Position numbers and translations under genes: made by a program. DNA of 64,000 nucleotides from Sipunculus nudus (lineage: Eukaryota > Annelida > Sipuncula > Golfingiida > Sipunculidae). The DNA lies in contig CM049306.1 of the NCBI GenBank assembly GCA_026874595.1, positions 106,341,142 through 106,405,141 on the forward strand, written 5' to 3'. The notes beneath the pieces are model-generated. The model did no database searches. It had not been told where the DNA came from and saw nothing but the letters and a program-made list of their open reading frames with translations. Below, piece after piece: positions 12,993 through 24,528 of the stretch (positions within the stretch are counted from its first letter, which is position 1; each line of letters opens with the position of its first letter).

Positions 12993-15544
12993 ACTTACTC
13001 ATTGTGTGTCTGATCCAGTATTTCCCAACACTAGGTCCAAGATTAAGACAGAATTTGGATGTTATTGTAGTATAAGATTTCGAAAAGATTGGATTGTATT
13101 GTCAATATGAACATTATTCCTAGTGAAACAGGGAAAAAAAGAAAATTCTTAACACACCAGTCTTGAGAAAAATCGTGTGGACACGTGGCAAGGGTTAGGA
13201 TTCTATCTCAGCGCACCATCCTCAGTAACGACCAGGTATTGTTTCAGTACTCGGTAGTAGTAAAATAATCAATATATTGTAAAGCACTGAATGTCCATGG
13301 AAAGACAGACTACTATTGTACGACTGTATATAATGAAAGATTATCACTGTGGTACAATGTAAACGAGTAGCACACAATAAGGCATAAACATCTGGCTTCT
13401 GCTTATACGGCAAACGAGATTGGACTTCAAGACAATGTAGTTTCTACTGTGGCGAAATAAAAAGGTGCAATTGCTATGACTGGATTATCGTAAGAAAGAA
13501 AGGTGTCGGCAAAGGTTTAGATGCTGTTGTTTAGGAATCCGGATGAGACTGGATTTCCAGGGCCGAGGAAAAGGCTAGGATTCTATTGTACACAACATTG
13601 TATTCTACGAAACCATAAGGCCCCTGCAAAGACTGGATTCTGTTGCGGGGCAACGGTCCGGCAAAGAGTTCTATTGATTGCATCCAAAGATTCTGTGTTC
13701 TAATGTATATATATAGCAAAGTGATGCGTACACAGACAAGGTCTTTTTGTGAGGGTCACAGTATAAAATGTCTTCTGCAGAAGCACAATAAGGCGGACAA
13801 GAACTGTATTTTTATTTAAAATAAATATTTTTATACTACAGGGAACATGTAAAGGATTTTTTTATTAAGATAACAAGCAGTCAATGAAGGATTTGTTTCA
13901 TAATCTAAGAGTCCAAGTCAGGATCTGAGTATCTTGTTCTCGAATGATTTGGAAGAAAAGTCAAAAGGTTTTCAAAGGTTTCTAATTTTTTTTCAAATTT
14001 TAAAGTAATGAAAAGTTTATCTTTTTACAATTAAAGTTCTGCGTTCGAATATAATTGATACAACGATTCGCAGAAAGAATACAATTTATTATATATATTA
14101 TATATATTATATATAACAATTTATTAATTGAACTATCTTTGTGTCGGTAAGCGCAAATAGGAGACCATTTATAAATTGTTTACACATATTCTCGTATCGA
14201 AAGATTTCGCTCCAGCAGTTATACCAGTAACACAAGGGATGTCTTCAGAGCCAGAAGCATGCCAACAGGTGATGGTAGCACGTCCATTTGCCCTCGTTTA
14301 ATTACAGCCTCGTTCTGAACGAGCTGCCCGAAACACAGAAGGAGGTGGTCAAAATCTATTCAAACTGCCGTCAGGAGTTCTATTTTAAACTGTAACCTGT
14401 GGCCTCTCTCAGTCAGCCCACCCGACGAGTGTGATTAATGATCATTCTGTGCACTCCTACGGAAGATCTGTTTTTTTATTCATGTGTGTTTTTGTGTTTA
14501 GCTTTTGACACAAAAATGAGGTTATTTAAGTTATACTTATCAGTTACAACTATAACTTAAATGAAATAACTAGAAAATTATTAAAAAAAGTTATTTTTTA
14601 CAACTCGTAAGGAAATGAATAAATATCAGTCGCCCTGTTCAAGGTGTGGAGCCGACTGGCTTGTCGACAGTATATTTTCCTGTGGGATAAAAATCCCATA
14701 AAACAACTCGTGGTCTGACTTATTGCAAGATTAACAAATAAATATTCGGTAATTTATCAAAGCCAAAAAGACAAAGAAATGTTTACCTGTTCTATAAACA
14801 TCCCAACAAAAATGCAGTATAACAGGAAACATTGATTTTACGGTTTCCTTTCCGCAAAGAATTTCCGTGATTTTACACGACATATTACGATAGCACAGGA
14901 AAGCGTAAGAACAAACAGCGTATTTAGGAAATCATACGACGCTCCACCCACACACAAAATTTTAAGGCTGAACAACTGCTTTCTGAACATACCTTCTGTC
15001 TGCGGCGGGCTTTATGCCGAGACACGTGGTTCTGTGTCTAACAGCGGTCGAAATCTGGCTATTTCTACGATTAATTTTCTCTTAATATAAAGTTATATTT
15101 ATCTTAAATTTAAGTTATATTTATCTAATGCATTGAAAATGGTCTGGTCCGCTTACCACACCATGTTACCATGAGAGAAGACCATGTCAAGACAGAAAAT
15201 TGGAATATTGTAACACGAGAGATTTGGGCATACCTAGCATGGTTATCATTTCTTGTCCGTATTTAAAGGTCTAGTTAAATAGCAGTCTATACGGAAATCC
15301 TTTAAGTACTCATTTAGTACAAGAGGGTGGAAATAAACTGTAGGTTATTATCTTCAAAATTTAAGAATCAAAGATTATGCTGACGTATATACAATGTACG
15401 ATTCATCAAAGTGAAAGACTATTAATTGGTTTCAGCGGTTTATATCATCGTTAAAGGGAGCCCCAGACTTTCAGGAAATACGGCAGTACAGCTGATCACT
15501 CCGGAGTGTGCTTCTCGTGCCAAGAGACATGGTTTTAACCGCAC

Positions 15545-15650
15545 TTGAGAGGAGAATTCCCGCTACCGGAAGTGATCTTATCTTTTCTCTTGTCCCGGAG
15601 GAAATAAAAGGTCAGAAATAACGTCACTGAACATGTTGTTTACGTCCGCA
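15545..15650. promoter_or_regulatory. Possible promoter-like patch
   Basis: A strong ETS/GABP-type site ACCGGAAGTG (about 15565-15574) is followed within 60 bp by AACGTCAC, which holds a CRE half-site, and by a TTTACGTC word. The local sequence is richer in CpG than its flanks. No associated coding exon was recognised. Confidence 0.2.
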
Positions 15651-16134
15651 CATTAATACAGGTCTGCTGAAAGCTTTCACCGATTTAACCTGCGATCCGC
15701 CACCAACGCGCAATCAAATCTCCGATACCGGGTGGTTTGGATGGAAATTTTCGTCTACATTTCTTGGCGTAACCAAATAAGCGCGCCGTAATTCGTCTAT
15801 ACAATACCTATTCCTGGGCCTATTTTGTACCAAATACGTGCAATTTCCAGAAAGCATTATCTTTGCCCTTTTAAAATCTCTCCGGAATGTCTTATGGTGG
15901 TATGATTTCATTCATTCTGAGCCGTGAGTATTTCAGATTTGTCTTCCGAAAATCTGAAGATTAAGAAATAACTGTGACTATACACAAGGGCAATGTTTAT
16001 TAGTTGAAATTAATTTCCAACATCTCTACGTGATGCGACCCTTTAAATTCTTGAAGACAAACTTACTCTTTAGAAACGAAAATTGCACAATTAATAGCTC
16101 AGCTTCACAGCAGTATTAAATATGTTATCCCAAT

Positions 16135-16141
<7 letters not shown>

Positions 16142-16198
<57 letters not shown>
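16142..16198. repeat. AT dinucleotide microsatellite
   Basis: About 28 AT units, directly followed by TTTATATATAAATG. Confidence 0.95.
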
Positions 16199-16207
<9 letters not shown>

Positions 16208-17441
16208 AATGAAATCTGACTATATTAAAACTCAAATTTATGACCGTATATTTGTGTTTTGGATTTGCGTCCGAGAGATAATGCTTCAATAATTGTTTAG
16301 TACCGGACCCATCACTGTAGCCGAAGGAGGGCGTGGATCTCCGCTGTACACAGTCAAGATCTATAATATACGCCTGGCCGGGAGACGGTGAGGTGACGGC
16401 AGGGGTGACCAGGCCAGACGATTGATGGAATGAACGGGTAATGTGAAGGAGCCAGAGAGCTGGAGGAACTCTTGGCCTGATATCATCAGGGAATGATAAT
16501 TCGGCTGTCTTTGCGAGAAAATGTATTTTTAGGATAATGGATCGGTTTTGGCGGGAAGATAAATATAATTTTCTGAATTCTGTAATGTAGTCTGTGTTGG
16601 GAAGGCTTCCACACGGGCAACACGTACCAAGTCATCATGTCCGTGTTTTGTTTTAAGCTGAATAAAAAGCTATATTCAACAAAATCTTTTATTGACACTT
16701 TTAAGCATAATATCCGAAAATTTACCATTTCATATTTGATAAATGATGAGATAAAATCGCAGATAATTATTCCTAATTTACCCTTTAGTTATTTAACTGT
16801 TCTGATATCTCCAGTGACCATTAATTGTATACGATCTGTTGTGGTTGCCTAAATGAATGACCATAAGGCGATGAATCATATTCTCTATCAGTAAACTACT
16901 TGATGAATCACGTGCTCTAACAGTACTGTAAAGTGGCAATACAATTATCTTAACTGCTCGCCTTAGGCCCGTTGACCGGCCCTGGTCATTACCCTTATCA
17001 GTTCAGCACAGCCGTCCCCGAGTCTCCAGCGGGAGATAAACAAAGAGGATAAAACGCCTCGAATCTTTACGGTAGTTCACGACCTTGATTGGTCATTGTC
17101 AATATGGTTTTTAAATTTCCCACTAAGTCTCACTCACTGATTGTTCAACGTTTAACAAAAGCGCCGCATTTTGTCAACCTTTACACAAACATAATTAATC
17201 TTCGCTTGACAACGCCATGTGTTTTATGCACAGCAGACAAATGTTGCAGCCTATTCACAAAATACTGTCATGTCTTGAAGATAAAATTTAATTAATTATA
17301 TCTAAACAGGTTGGGGCACACTTAGTGAAACGATAATGTTAAGTTAATTCAAGGTGACATGGAAACAGGTCCTGAAATCACCTGGAATAACATAGGTCGT
17401 TGTGGAATGGTTCCTGGATTAAAATACGTCACTGTAGAATC

Positions 17442-17480
<39 letters not shown>
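17442..17480. repeat. AAT trinucleotide microsatellite
   Basis: Thirteen AAT units without interruption. Confidence 0.95.
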
Positions 17481-17949
17481 TGCCGGTTTGGCAATTTAAG
17501 TTCAAAGTCCTCTTGTTGTCTTCTGCGACAGGCATGGAATACAGGTTGGGTATATACTATGCATCACGCCTAGCTGATATGATTTTGTTTATCTTTTTAT
17601 TTTAGGGGAGGGAGGTAGGCTATTATGATATTTAAGCGTTTCTTTTTTCTTGTGTGACGAATTTAAATCTAACTCATGGTCATGTGATGTAACAAAAGTG
17701 CAAAGATTAGGCTAAAGTATTTTTTATCTTCTATAATTTTCTTTGTTATTTGTGAACGGTTTTCAATTTCTAATAATACAATGTCCTATACACGTAAACT
17801 GTCGAAAGTCTTCTCCTAAGAATCATTTTTCTATATTTCTGCAAGACCAAACATGATAATAGAAGAAAATCTTTTTTTTTAAATCCAGATCTTACAATGG
17901 CTAATAGACCCCGTTGCCATAGATAAAAGAAATTGCGTTTAGGAATTTT

Positions 17950-18127
17950 TTTACGTGATTCTTTTTGAACACAGAGAAATTATGTTAAGTCTTCATTTTC
18001 AGTAATCCATGGTTAATGCAGAGAAGTGATGTTAAAGTATATTTTCAGCGATTCTTTTTTTTAATGCAAAGAAATAACCTTAAGTCATCATTGTCAGTGG
18101 TCTATTATAAACGCAGGGAAATGACGA
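17950..18127. repeat. 47-bp satellite, block 1
   Basis: Roughly three and a half diverged units of a 47-bp repeat. Its core words, in order, are TCATCATTGTCAGTGGTCC, TTTGTTAACGCAGAGAAATG and ACCTTAAG. The block ends where the inverted-repeat element begins; the same array resumes at 19069. Confidence 0.8.
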
Positions 18128-19068
18128 TAAAGGGGCCTAATTACCTATAAAGCATGTTGAATAAACACGATGAATAGCTTCTTCCCTTTAAAATAAATTT
18201 GTACGTGCCAACACATTGCTCTAAAACCGTTTGCTCACTCCTGTAAACGAGTGCTTAAACAGTGGACCCGGTGTGATTACAGGTGTCAGCATAAACACAG
18301 CGCGGGGGACTCTGTGCACCGCTGAGCCACAACACTTTCCAATCATGAGATGCCCTTACTGACTTAGCAACAAAAATGTAATACATGTTCTCGCTGGCTG
18401 AAACATCGTGTGCTGCGGCTCACAATCGGACCTCCGGCCACGCGGCCTTGATTTGATATGGTACACAGACACACGTGGACTGTGGTTACAAACACGCAGA
18501 GCCAAACAAGGTGTTAAACAGCTTTTTGCTGATATGGTACACAGACACACGTGGACTGTGGTTACAAACACGCAGAGCCAAAACCTCGGTGTTAAACAAC
18601 CGTTTGCTTGGTACTGAGATGGTGTGGTCTGATGGTTTTGCAGGGAAAATTTTGTATAAAGCAAAACTGAACTGATAGGCTCCAAACACGTGACAAAAAG
18701 TTTGCACCAGGGACGATCAGTACCATAAACATAAACAATCCATCTGGAAACTGTGCCGCTCCATTTCACAAATCAAGATTTGTTAAGCGTCCAACCCTTG
18801 CTTGTTCTTTCATTTTTCTTTTCCTTGTTTGGGAGTTGTCGCGCCTTCTCGAGATTGGACCTCTGGTCATGCAGTCTTGATATGGTAAACAGAAACACAT
18901 GGACTGTGTTTACTTCTTACATACAATACCATAACAATGTAGAAAACTGAAGACAGTAAACCCCTGGGTCGGGGTCGTTTTGCTAGGAAACTGTTGTATT
19001 TATTAAAAAGGAATAAATAGCCTGAGACAATGCACTTTGTATTGCGAATGTTTATGTACCTTTAAGTC
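18128..19068 (+). mobile_element. Inverted-repeat MITE-like element inside satellite
   Basis: This segment interrupts the 47-bp array. Its left end reads AAAGGGGCCTAATTACC and its right end TTTATGTACCTTTAA, whose complement is TTAAAGGTACATAAA, so the ends are imperfect inverted repeats of an AAAGG type. The satellite has TTAAG at the break, and TAAA/TTAA sit at the two junctions, suggesting a TTAA target. Parts match the copies at 42463-42970, 54229-54652 and 21723-22035, including CTAAAACCGTTTGCT, CGGACCTC(T/C)GGTCA and GTGGACTGTG. No transposase frame is present, so it is non-autonomous. The middle (about 18270-18690) is shared with the 42.5-kb copy but absent from the 21.7-kb copy. Confidence 0.55.
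18456..18608. repeat. 76-bp tandem duplication inside the MITE-like element
   Basis: Two near-identical copies (18456-18531 and 18532-18608), each starting GATATGGTACACAGACACAC and ending near TTTGCT. The 42.5-kb and 54-kb relatives have only one copy, so the duplication arose within this copy. Confidence 0.85.
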
Positions 19069-19361
19069 ATCATTAACACATTAACACTCTGTTATCACAA
19101 ATAAATGATGCTAAGTCATCATTGGCAGTGGTCCTATGTTAACGCGGAGAAATGACCCTAAGTCATTATTGTTAGTGGTTGTTTGTAAACCCGGCGAAAT
19201 GACCTTAAGTCATCGTTGTCAGTAGTTCAATGTTAACGCGGAGAAATGACGTTAAGTCATCATTGTCTGCGGTCCTTTGTTAACGCAGAAAAACTATGAC
19301 CTTAAGTCATCATTGTTAGCCACCTTTGTTAACGCAGAAAAACTATGACCTTAAGTTATCA
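19069..19361. repeat. 47-bp satellite, block 2
   Basis: About six diverged units. The block stops in mid-unit at GTTATCA (19361), exactly where the Helitron begins. The missing half of that unit is found at 21511. Confidence 0.85.
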
Positions 19362-19555
19362 CTAGCAATTACCCGTGCTACGCACGGTTTTGGGCGAGCA
19401 TTTAGTTCTGATGTCAAATAGTCTGTCATAGTGCATGTTTTGGTTATACAATGTTACTGTCTCTTTGAATCCGACATTTGGTATAAGTGTTCTGTCTTTG
19501 CGTTAACTTTGTGTCGGAATCTGAATTACCTGGACGAACACGTTCTTGTCCGAAT

Positions 19556-19671
19556 GGTGGAATGTCTTCGGACAAACCCGGAGCATGTGTATGTCAAAAA
19601 TCACGGCAAACCGTAGTGTCAGAGGAGACACGTAAATTCACACAAATCGCGTTACGCTTTTAATATATAGA
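19556..19671 (-). repeat. Internal duplicate of the Helitron 5' end
   Basis: About 116 bp align with the true 5' end at 21392-21510, including TCTTCGGACAAACCC, a CGGCAAACCGTA-type word and the terminal TATATTAAAAGCG on the minus strand, again starting TC after an A at 19672. With the 3' end at 19362 it would make a complete 310-bp Helitron. The larger unit therefore has two 5' ends and one 3' end, consistent with initiation at an upstream 5'-like end, or with insertion next to an existing copy. Confidence 0.75.
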
Positions 19672-20085
19672 TCCATTATATGCATGGTGTTATGCATAAA
19701 ACTCTAATTGAAGCCGAGAGGTTGGCCGGAGAATTTTCGAAGAAGTTGATATGTTAAATAAAATCATTTTTATATGAAAATATATATTATGCTGAACATC
19801 GCCATTTAAAGTTGCCCTTCGAGCCCATGAATCCGCCAATAAAGGAACCCTGTTATCTTGCATGCTAGTGCAGTATAGTGCTGAGACGTGATCTCGATAA
19901 TTGCATTCCGGTTATAACGCACAAAAACTGAGCACTAACATGGTCGGGCAATCCCGCTGCGCAAAAGTTCGTGGTAGCATTATATTATGTGGTACATTTA
20001 TTGGCTGTATATATTTTTAAATATCACGCACTCCTTTCTGTTTGAAAGCTGAGCCAATGTTTTCCAGTGAGACAGTCACTGCGTT

Positions 20086-21054
20086 CAGGCAGTGTGTTAA
20101 ACCCGGATCCCACTCCGGAATCCGGACCCCAAGAAAAATTTGTAATTCTTAAACTCTCATGGTAATTTGTCCAGATATTTTAGCATAATCGTATCTAAAG
20201 ACATATTTTATATTATGTTTGTTAAAACATAAAAAATAGTCTGTTTTGCAACAAACTTTGATAAAAAACACATACGGACCCTGGCGCACGGACCTCACGG
20301 ATTACACGGACCCCGTTTTCTCGTTGTTTTACCATTTCTTTAGTACATACATGTATTTCACATCACGTTTAGCCACGACACCCTCGTGATTTATTATTGT
20401 GTTTGTATCTGTATTTTTACATTTCTGTCTCAGTTTGTATTCATAATTTTTGCTATTTATTTCATTTGTGTAGCGTTTTAAAAAGTATAATAAATAAAAA
20501 CAATTACAAAATCATTATTTTGGAACCTGTAGTTGCTTGAAAATGCAAGTGATCAACAATTCCTTTCGGTATTTATATTATTGCCAACTTTAAATTGCAT
20601 AGTTGTTATGAACGGAGCACGAAACCTGTTGTTATGTGGGAGTGCTCTGGTATATCAGTCTCAGGTCCGCTCAACTGTTCAATTAAATCTCCCCCATTGT
20701 GTCCGCACTGTTATATTTTTATTTAAAATAACAAATATTATATTTAGTGTGTGACATGAGTGCTATTTTTCTCCTCTTTTAGTCATAAATAAAAATATGA
20801 GCGGTGGTTACTGGGGTCCGTCAAAATTGAACAGTCGGCAAATTCAAGTAAATGAGGTCCGTCTTCATCGAAATATTTTTGTAATTATAAATCTTTCAGT
20901 GAATCAGTCATTTACAAATGTGCAACATTTAGAGACTTTGCTCTGTTCTTACATCAACAATAGTGGTGTTTTTTAATCGGTGTAAATAATGGAAAATGAG
21001 GAAATAGGTTTATGGGGTGCGGAGACCGTGGGGTTCGGGTTTTACACTACCCTG
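20086..21054. mobile_element. hAT-like inverted-repeat element nested in the Helitron
   Basis: The left end reads CAGGCAGTGTGTTAAACCCG. The right end, complemented, reads CAGGGTAGTGTAAAACCCGA. Inverted ends starting CAGGG are typical of hAT transposons. The similarity continues imperfectly into the interior (GGACCCC/GGTCC-rich words on both sides), making a loose palindrome of about 970 bp. No transposase frame is seen, and no clean 8-bp duplication was found in the flanks, so the superfamily is tentative. Confidence 0.5.
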
Positions 21055-21510
21055 CATTCACTACCGCTCAGAAAATTTTCATTCTTTGAAAGATCCCCCT
21101 TTTGAGCATTTTCCTCACGCGAGATCTCCTTGTGCACAATAGACCTTTTCGCTGCGCGGAGGTTGCCTTTTGAGAAGGGATCACCAATGGGGATTATTTC
21201 GGGCCGGTCACCGCAAACTTAAGAAAAGTCCAGATAGGGCACCCGGAGAAAAACTCTGTCCCGCCATCAAACACTCTATGGCCATTGTGTTACCAGGCCG
21301 AAGACACAAAGAAAAGAGGCGCCCGCGGGGGAGCAAATATTAAAATTATTAATTATGCACGTAATACGCAAATATTGCAAATAAAAGTGGGTGGAATCTC
21401 TTCGGACAAACCCTGAGCATATGTATGTCAGAAATCATGGCAAACCGTACGGTGGTATCAGAGGAGATACGGAAAATCACAAAAATCGCCTTACGCTATT
21501 AATATATAGA

Positions 21511-21722
21511 TTGTTAGTGGTCCTTTGTTAACGCAGAAAAATGAAATTAAGTCATAAGGCAGGGAAATAACCTTAAGTCTTTAGTGGTTCCTAGTTAATG
21601 CAGAGAAATAACCTTAAGTCATCATTGTCAGTGATCCTCTGTTAACCCAGAGAAATGACGTTAAGACGTTATTTTCAGTGATACATTTTTAACGCAGAGA
21701 AATTTACTTTAGTTGATATATT
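21511..21722. repeat. 47-bp satellite, block 3
   Basis: About four and a half units, the first being the second half of the unit split by the Helitron (starting TTGTTAGTGGTCC). One unit near 21555 is internally shortened. Confidence 0.85.
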
Positions 21723-22035
21723 CACATACGAGGTACGTTTAATACCCATGAATTTTTACGTTTTCTCTTTAAAATATTGTGGTATCTGCTAGTATTTCTC
21801 TCTAAAACCGTTTGCTAACTCCTGTACACACGAAACAAAAAGTTTGCACCAGGCGAAATCAGTACCATAAACATGAACATGCCATCTGAATTCTGTGCCG
21901 CTCAACTTCACAAATCAAGATTTGTTTAGCGTTCAACCCTTGTCTCTGCTTTCATGTTCTTTCTCTTTGTTTTGGAGTGGTCGGGCCCTCTCGAGATCGG
22001 ACCTCTGGTCATGCAGTCTTGTTATATAGCATAAT
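21723..22035 (+). mobile_element. Truncated inverted-repeat MITE-like copy
   Basis: Starts TATTCACATACGAGGTACG, similar to the 54.2-kb copy, and carries CTAAAACCGTTTGCTAAC, AAAGTTTGCACCAGG and ATCGGACCTCTGGTCATGC as in the other copies. It ends at about 22030, before the distal inverted repeat, and the satellite resumes at once. It lacks the internal insert found in the 18.1-kb copy. Confidence 0.6.
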
Positions 22036-22995
22036 ATAAGTATTCATTGTCAGTGGTCCTTTTTTAACGCAGAGAAATGACGTTAAGTCATTATTGTAAG
22101 TGGCCCTTTTTAACGCAGAGAATTGACGTTAAGTCATCATTGTCAGTGGTCCTTTGTTAACGCATAGAAATGAACCTAAGTCATCACTGTCAGTGATCCT
22201 TTGTAAACGCAGAGACATGACGTTAAGTTATCATTGTTAGTTGTCCCCAGTTAACGCAGAGAAATAACCTTAAGTCGTCATTGTCAGTGATCCTTTGTTA
22301 ATACGGAGAAATGATCTTAAGTCATCCTTTGTCAGAGGTCCCTTGTTCACGCAGAGAAATGACGTTAAGTCATCATTGTTAGTTGTCCCCAGTTAACGCA
22401 GAGAAATGACGTTAATTCATTATTGTCAGTGGTCCTTTGTTAATGCGGAGAAATGACCTTAATAAAATCATTATCAGTGGTCCTTTGTTAACGCAGAGAA
22501 ATGACCTTTAGCCATAATTGTCCGTGGTCCTTTGTTAACGCAGAGAAATGACCTTAAGTCATCATTATCAGTGTTCCTTGTTAACGCGTAGAAATGACAT
22601 TAAGTCATCATTGCAAGTGGTCCTTTGTAAACGCAGAGAATTGACTTTAAGTCATAATTTTAAAGGGGTCCTTTGTTAACACAGAGGAATTACTTTTAGT
22701 CATAATTGTCCGTGGTCCTTTGTTAGCGCAGAGAAATGACCTTAAGTCATCATTGTCAGGGTTCCATGTTAACGATTAGAAAAGACATTAAGTCATCATT
22801 GTCAGTGGTCATATGTAAACGCAGAGGATTGACCGTAAGTCATAATTGTTAGGGGTCCTTTGTTACCGCAGAGAAATGACCTTAAGAAGTTATTTTCAGT
22901 GGTCTCTTTTTAATGCAGAGAAATGACCCTTAAGTCATCATTGCTAGTGGTTGCTCGTTAACGCTGAGAAATGACTTAAGAATTCATTTTCAGTT
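22036..22995. repeat. 47-bp satellite, main block
   Basis: Around 20 consecutive units of 47 bp, most starting TCATCATTGTCAGTGGTCC and ending near ACCTTAAG. Single-base differences and indels separate units, so homogenisation is not recent. Each unit contains GTTAAC and often CTTAAG. No transcript signal is visible. Confidence 0.95.
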
Positions 22996-23206
22996 ACATA
23001 ATTATGAAAATAATACAGTTTAATGCGTAAGTAGTCATAGATTTTACAGACACGTAATTATCTCCTGTTATTTGATATTAGTCTAATAACACGTGTCTTA
23101 TGTGACATATAAATGGTCATGTTTCTTAATTGTCAATCTCTTGAACCGTAAAAGTTCCAGTATTAAAATTCAGGGATTCTTACCTGTCTTCGGCAGTGGT
23201 GACCTG
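22996..23206. other. Short unique spacer
   Basis: Separates the satellite from the retrotransposon; nothing recognised. Confidence 0.5.
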
Positions 23207-23997
23207 TGTTATGGAACCTAATATAAACAGATCAGGTATGCGTGATGAACACAAATTCTGTAACGGAGATAAAAAAAATCAGATTCTGTAACACTAGGCA
23301 GCGTGAAATGTCTAGGGGAATGAATAAAGAAGTCAGTGGTTTTTTGTTAACAAATAACTATTATTTATTCTTAAAACAACCCTAACATTACAATACACTA
23401 AATCAATACAATTATACAGTAAAACAGCGGTATAACAACAACTCAATACAATCACACAGAAAAATGTGCAAAGTACCTGGATACCAACACCGCCACAACA
23501 ATAAGTTCTTTAAATGTATACTCTCGGAGAATGACAGTCCAGTGTAAAGCTCTTGCAACAACCCAGCAAGTGAGCTGAAGTTCAAACGAGTCTGAAGAAA
23601 ATCTATAATTGCCGCACACGTCGGATAAGGTCCCACAAACCGACACACACGCTTCTGCGTCCGCGGGAATCTTCTCTGCTCTCTGCCTGGCTCTAAAACA
23701 TAGCCCCTTTATATACCTTCACACCTCAAGCCGAGAATTTTCCACTTATCGAACAGTCTTAAGGATCCTACACAACACAGTAAGCACGCGCTCAGGAATT
23801 CTCTAGAAAAACAGCGCTGTGTATCTCTACATACCAGGCTCATCACGTGACCTTGGCCAGGCGTGAAAACCCAAGGCTAACATGACAACGAGAGTTCAAC
23901 CAGTACGGATTACACATAGAATGTAACAAACAGCCCGGCGAGGGCGCCACAACACGAGTTACGCCCGCGCCACACAATAAAAAGAGCACCTGTAACA
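23207..23997 (-). repeat. 3' LTR of the Gmr1-type element
   Basis: 791 bp, starting TGTTACAGGTGCTC and ending CCATAACA on the minus strand. The complete inverted end TGTTAC/GTAACA is damaged here by one substitution. A TATA box TATATAAAGGGG lies at 23715-23704 and an AATAAA signal at 23369-23364, in the order expected for U3-R-U5. The polypurine tract abuts at 23998. Confidence 0.93.
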
Positions 23998-24008
23998 CTC
24001 CCCCTCCT
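23998..24008 (-). other. Polypurine tract
   Basis: The minus strand reads AGGAGGGGGAG directly before the TG of the 3' LTR. This is the expected RNase H-resistant primer for plus-strand DNA synthesis. Confidence 0.85.
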
Positions 24009-24129
24009 GTAAGAAAAAAGAAATTTTCCACGGAAAACTTTCTTTTTGCGATCACAATCACTAAATTTTTTACAACATCTCAAAATCATCTTATTTACAA
24101 CATTACTTAAACATCCTGTTTATAACATT

Positions 24130-24526
24130 TCATAAACATCTCGATAAGCAATCAGCAAGTACATTGTCTTTTCCTTTTAATGTGTATGATATCAAGATTG
24201 TAATCCTGTGAGAACAAACTCCATCTGAACAATCTTTGATTTTTACCCTTCAACCTGTTTATGAACGTGAGGGGATTGTGATCACTGAAGACAATGATAG
24301 GCCTGACTGATGAAGTAACATAAACTTCAAAATATTGCAACGCCAAAATCAAAGCCAAACATTCTTTTTCAATAGTGGAGTAGTTTTCTGGTTTGCATTA
24401 AACTTTCTTGAAAAATAACAAATTGGATGATCTATGCCATCATTGCCTTCCTGTAACAACACAGCACCAGCAGCAGTATCACTAGCATCTACAGCTAACT
24501 TAAAAGGTACAGAAAAGTCTGGAGCT
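24130..24526 (-). pseudogene. RNase H domain of pol (broken)
   Basis: Follows reverse transcriptase directly. The three acidic catalytic positions are visible as AVDASD, IEKEC and FSDHNPL. An in-frame TAA (24526-24528) separates it from the upstream frame, a frameshift near 24390 splits the domain after the first acidic residue, and another frameshift near 24172 precedes the last 15 or so codons. The natural end is a TGA at 24130-24132. Being last in pol and next to the 3' LTR is itself evidence that no integrase follows. Confidence 0.88.
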
Positions 24527-24528
24527 GC

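Larger units (their letters stand above)
12196..17949. other. Gene-free AT-rich stretch
   Basis: No convincing gene. It contains a GT microsatellite (12962-12991), a possible decayed tandem repeat around 13440-13700 (recurring GGCAAAG and GGATTCTRTTG words), TATATATTA triplicates near 14090-14116, a promoter-like patch (15545-15650), an AT tract (16142-16198) and an ATA/AAT trinucleotide tract (17442-17480). Confidence 0.5.
19362..21510 (-). mobile_element. Non-autonomous Helitron
   Basis: On the minus strand the 5' end is TCTATATATTAATAGCG, preceded by A (21510 and beyond). The 3' end has a GC hairpin (CCGTGC/GCACGG) followed by GGTAATTG and CTAG, then T. These are the Helitron hallmarks: TC start, 3' hairpin, CTRR end, insertion between A and T, no target duplication. 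Joining 19361 to 21511 gives ATCATTGTTAGTGGTCC, a normal satellite unit, which proves the boundaries. The 2149-bp element has no Rep or helicase frame, so rolling-circle proteins must have come from elsewhere. A second copy of the 5' terminal sequence lies inside (19556-19671), and a hAT-like element is nested at 20086-21054. Confidence 0.85.

Noticed and set aside
17950-22995. CRISPR-like array, because of the regular 47-bp period
   Set aside because: There are no spacers: whole units repeat head to tail, and the rest of the window is clearly eukaryotic.
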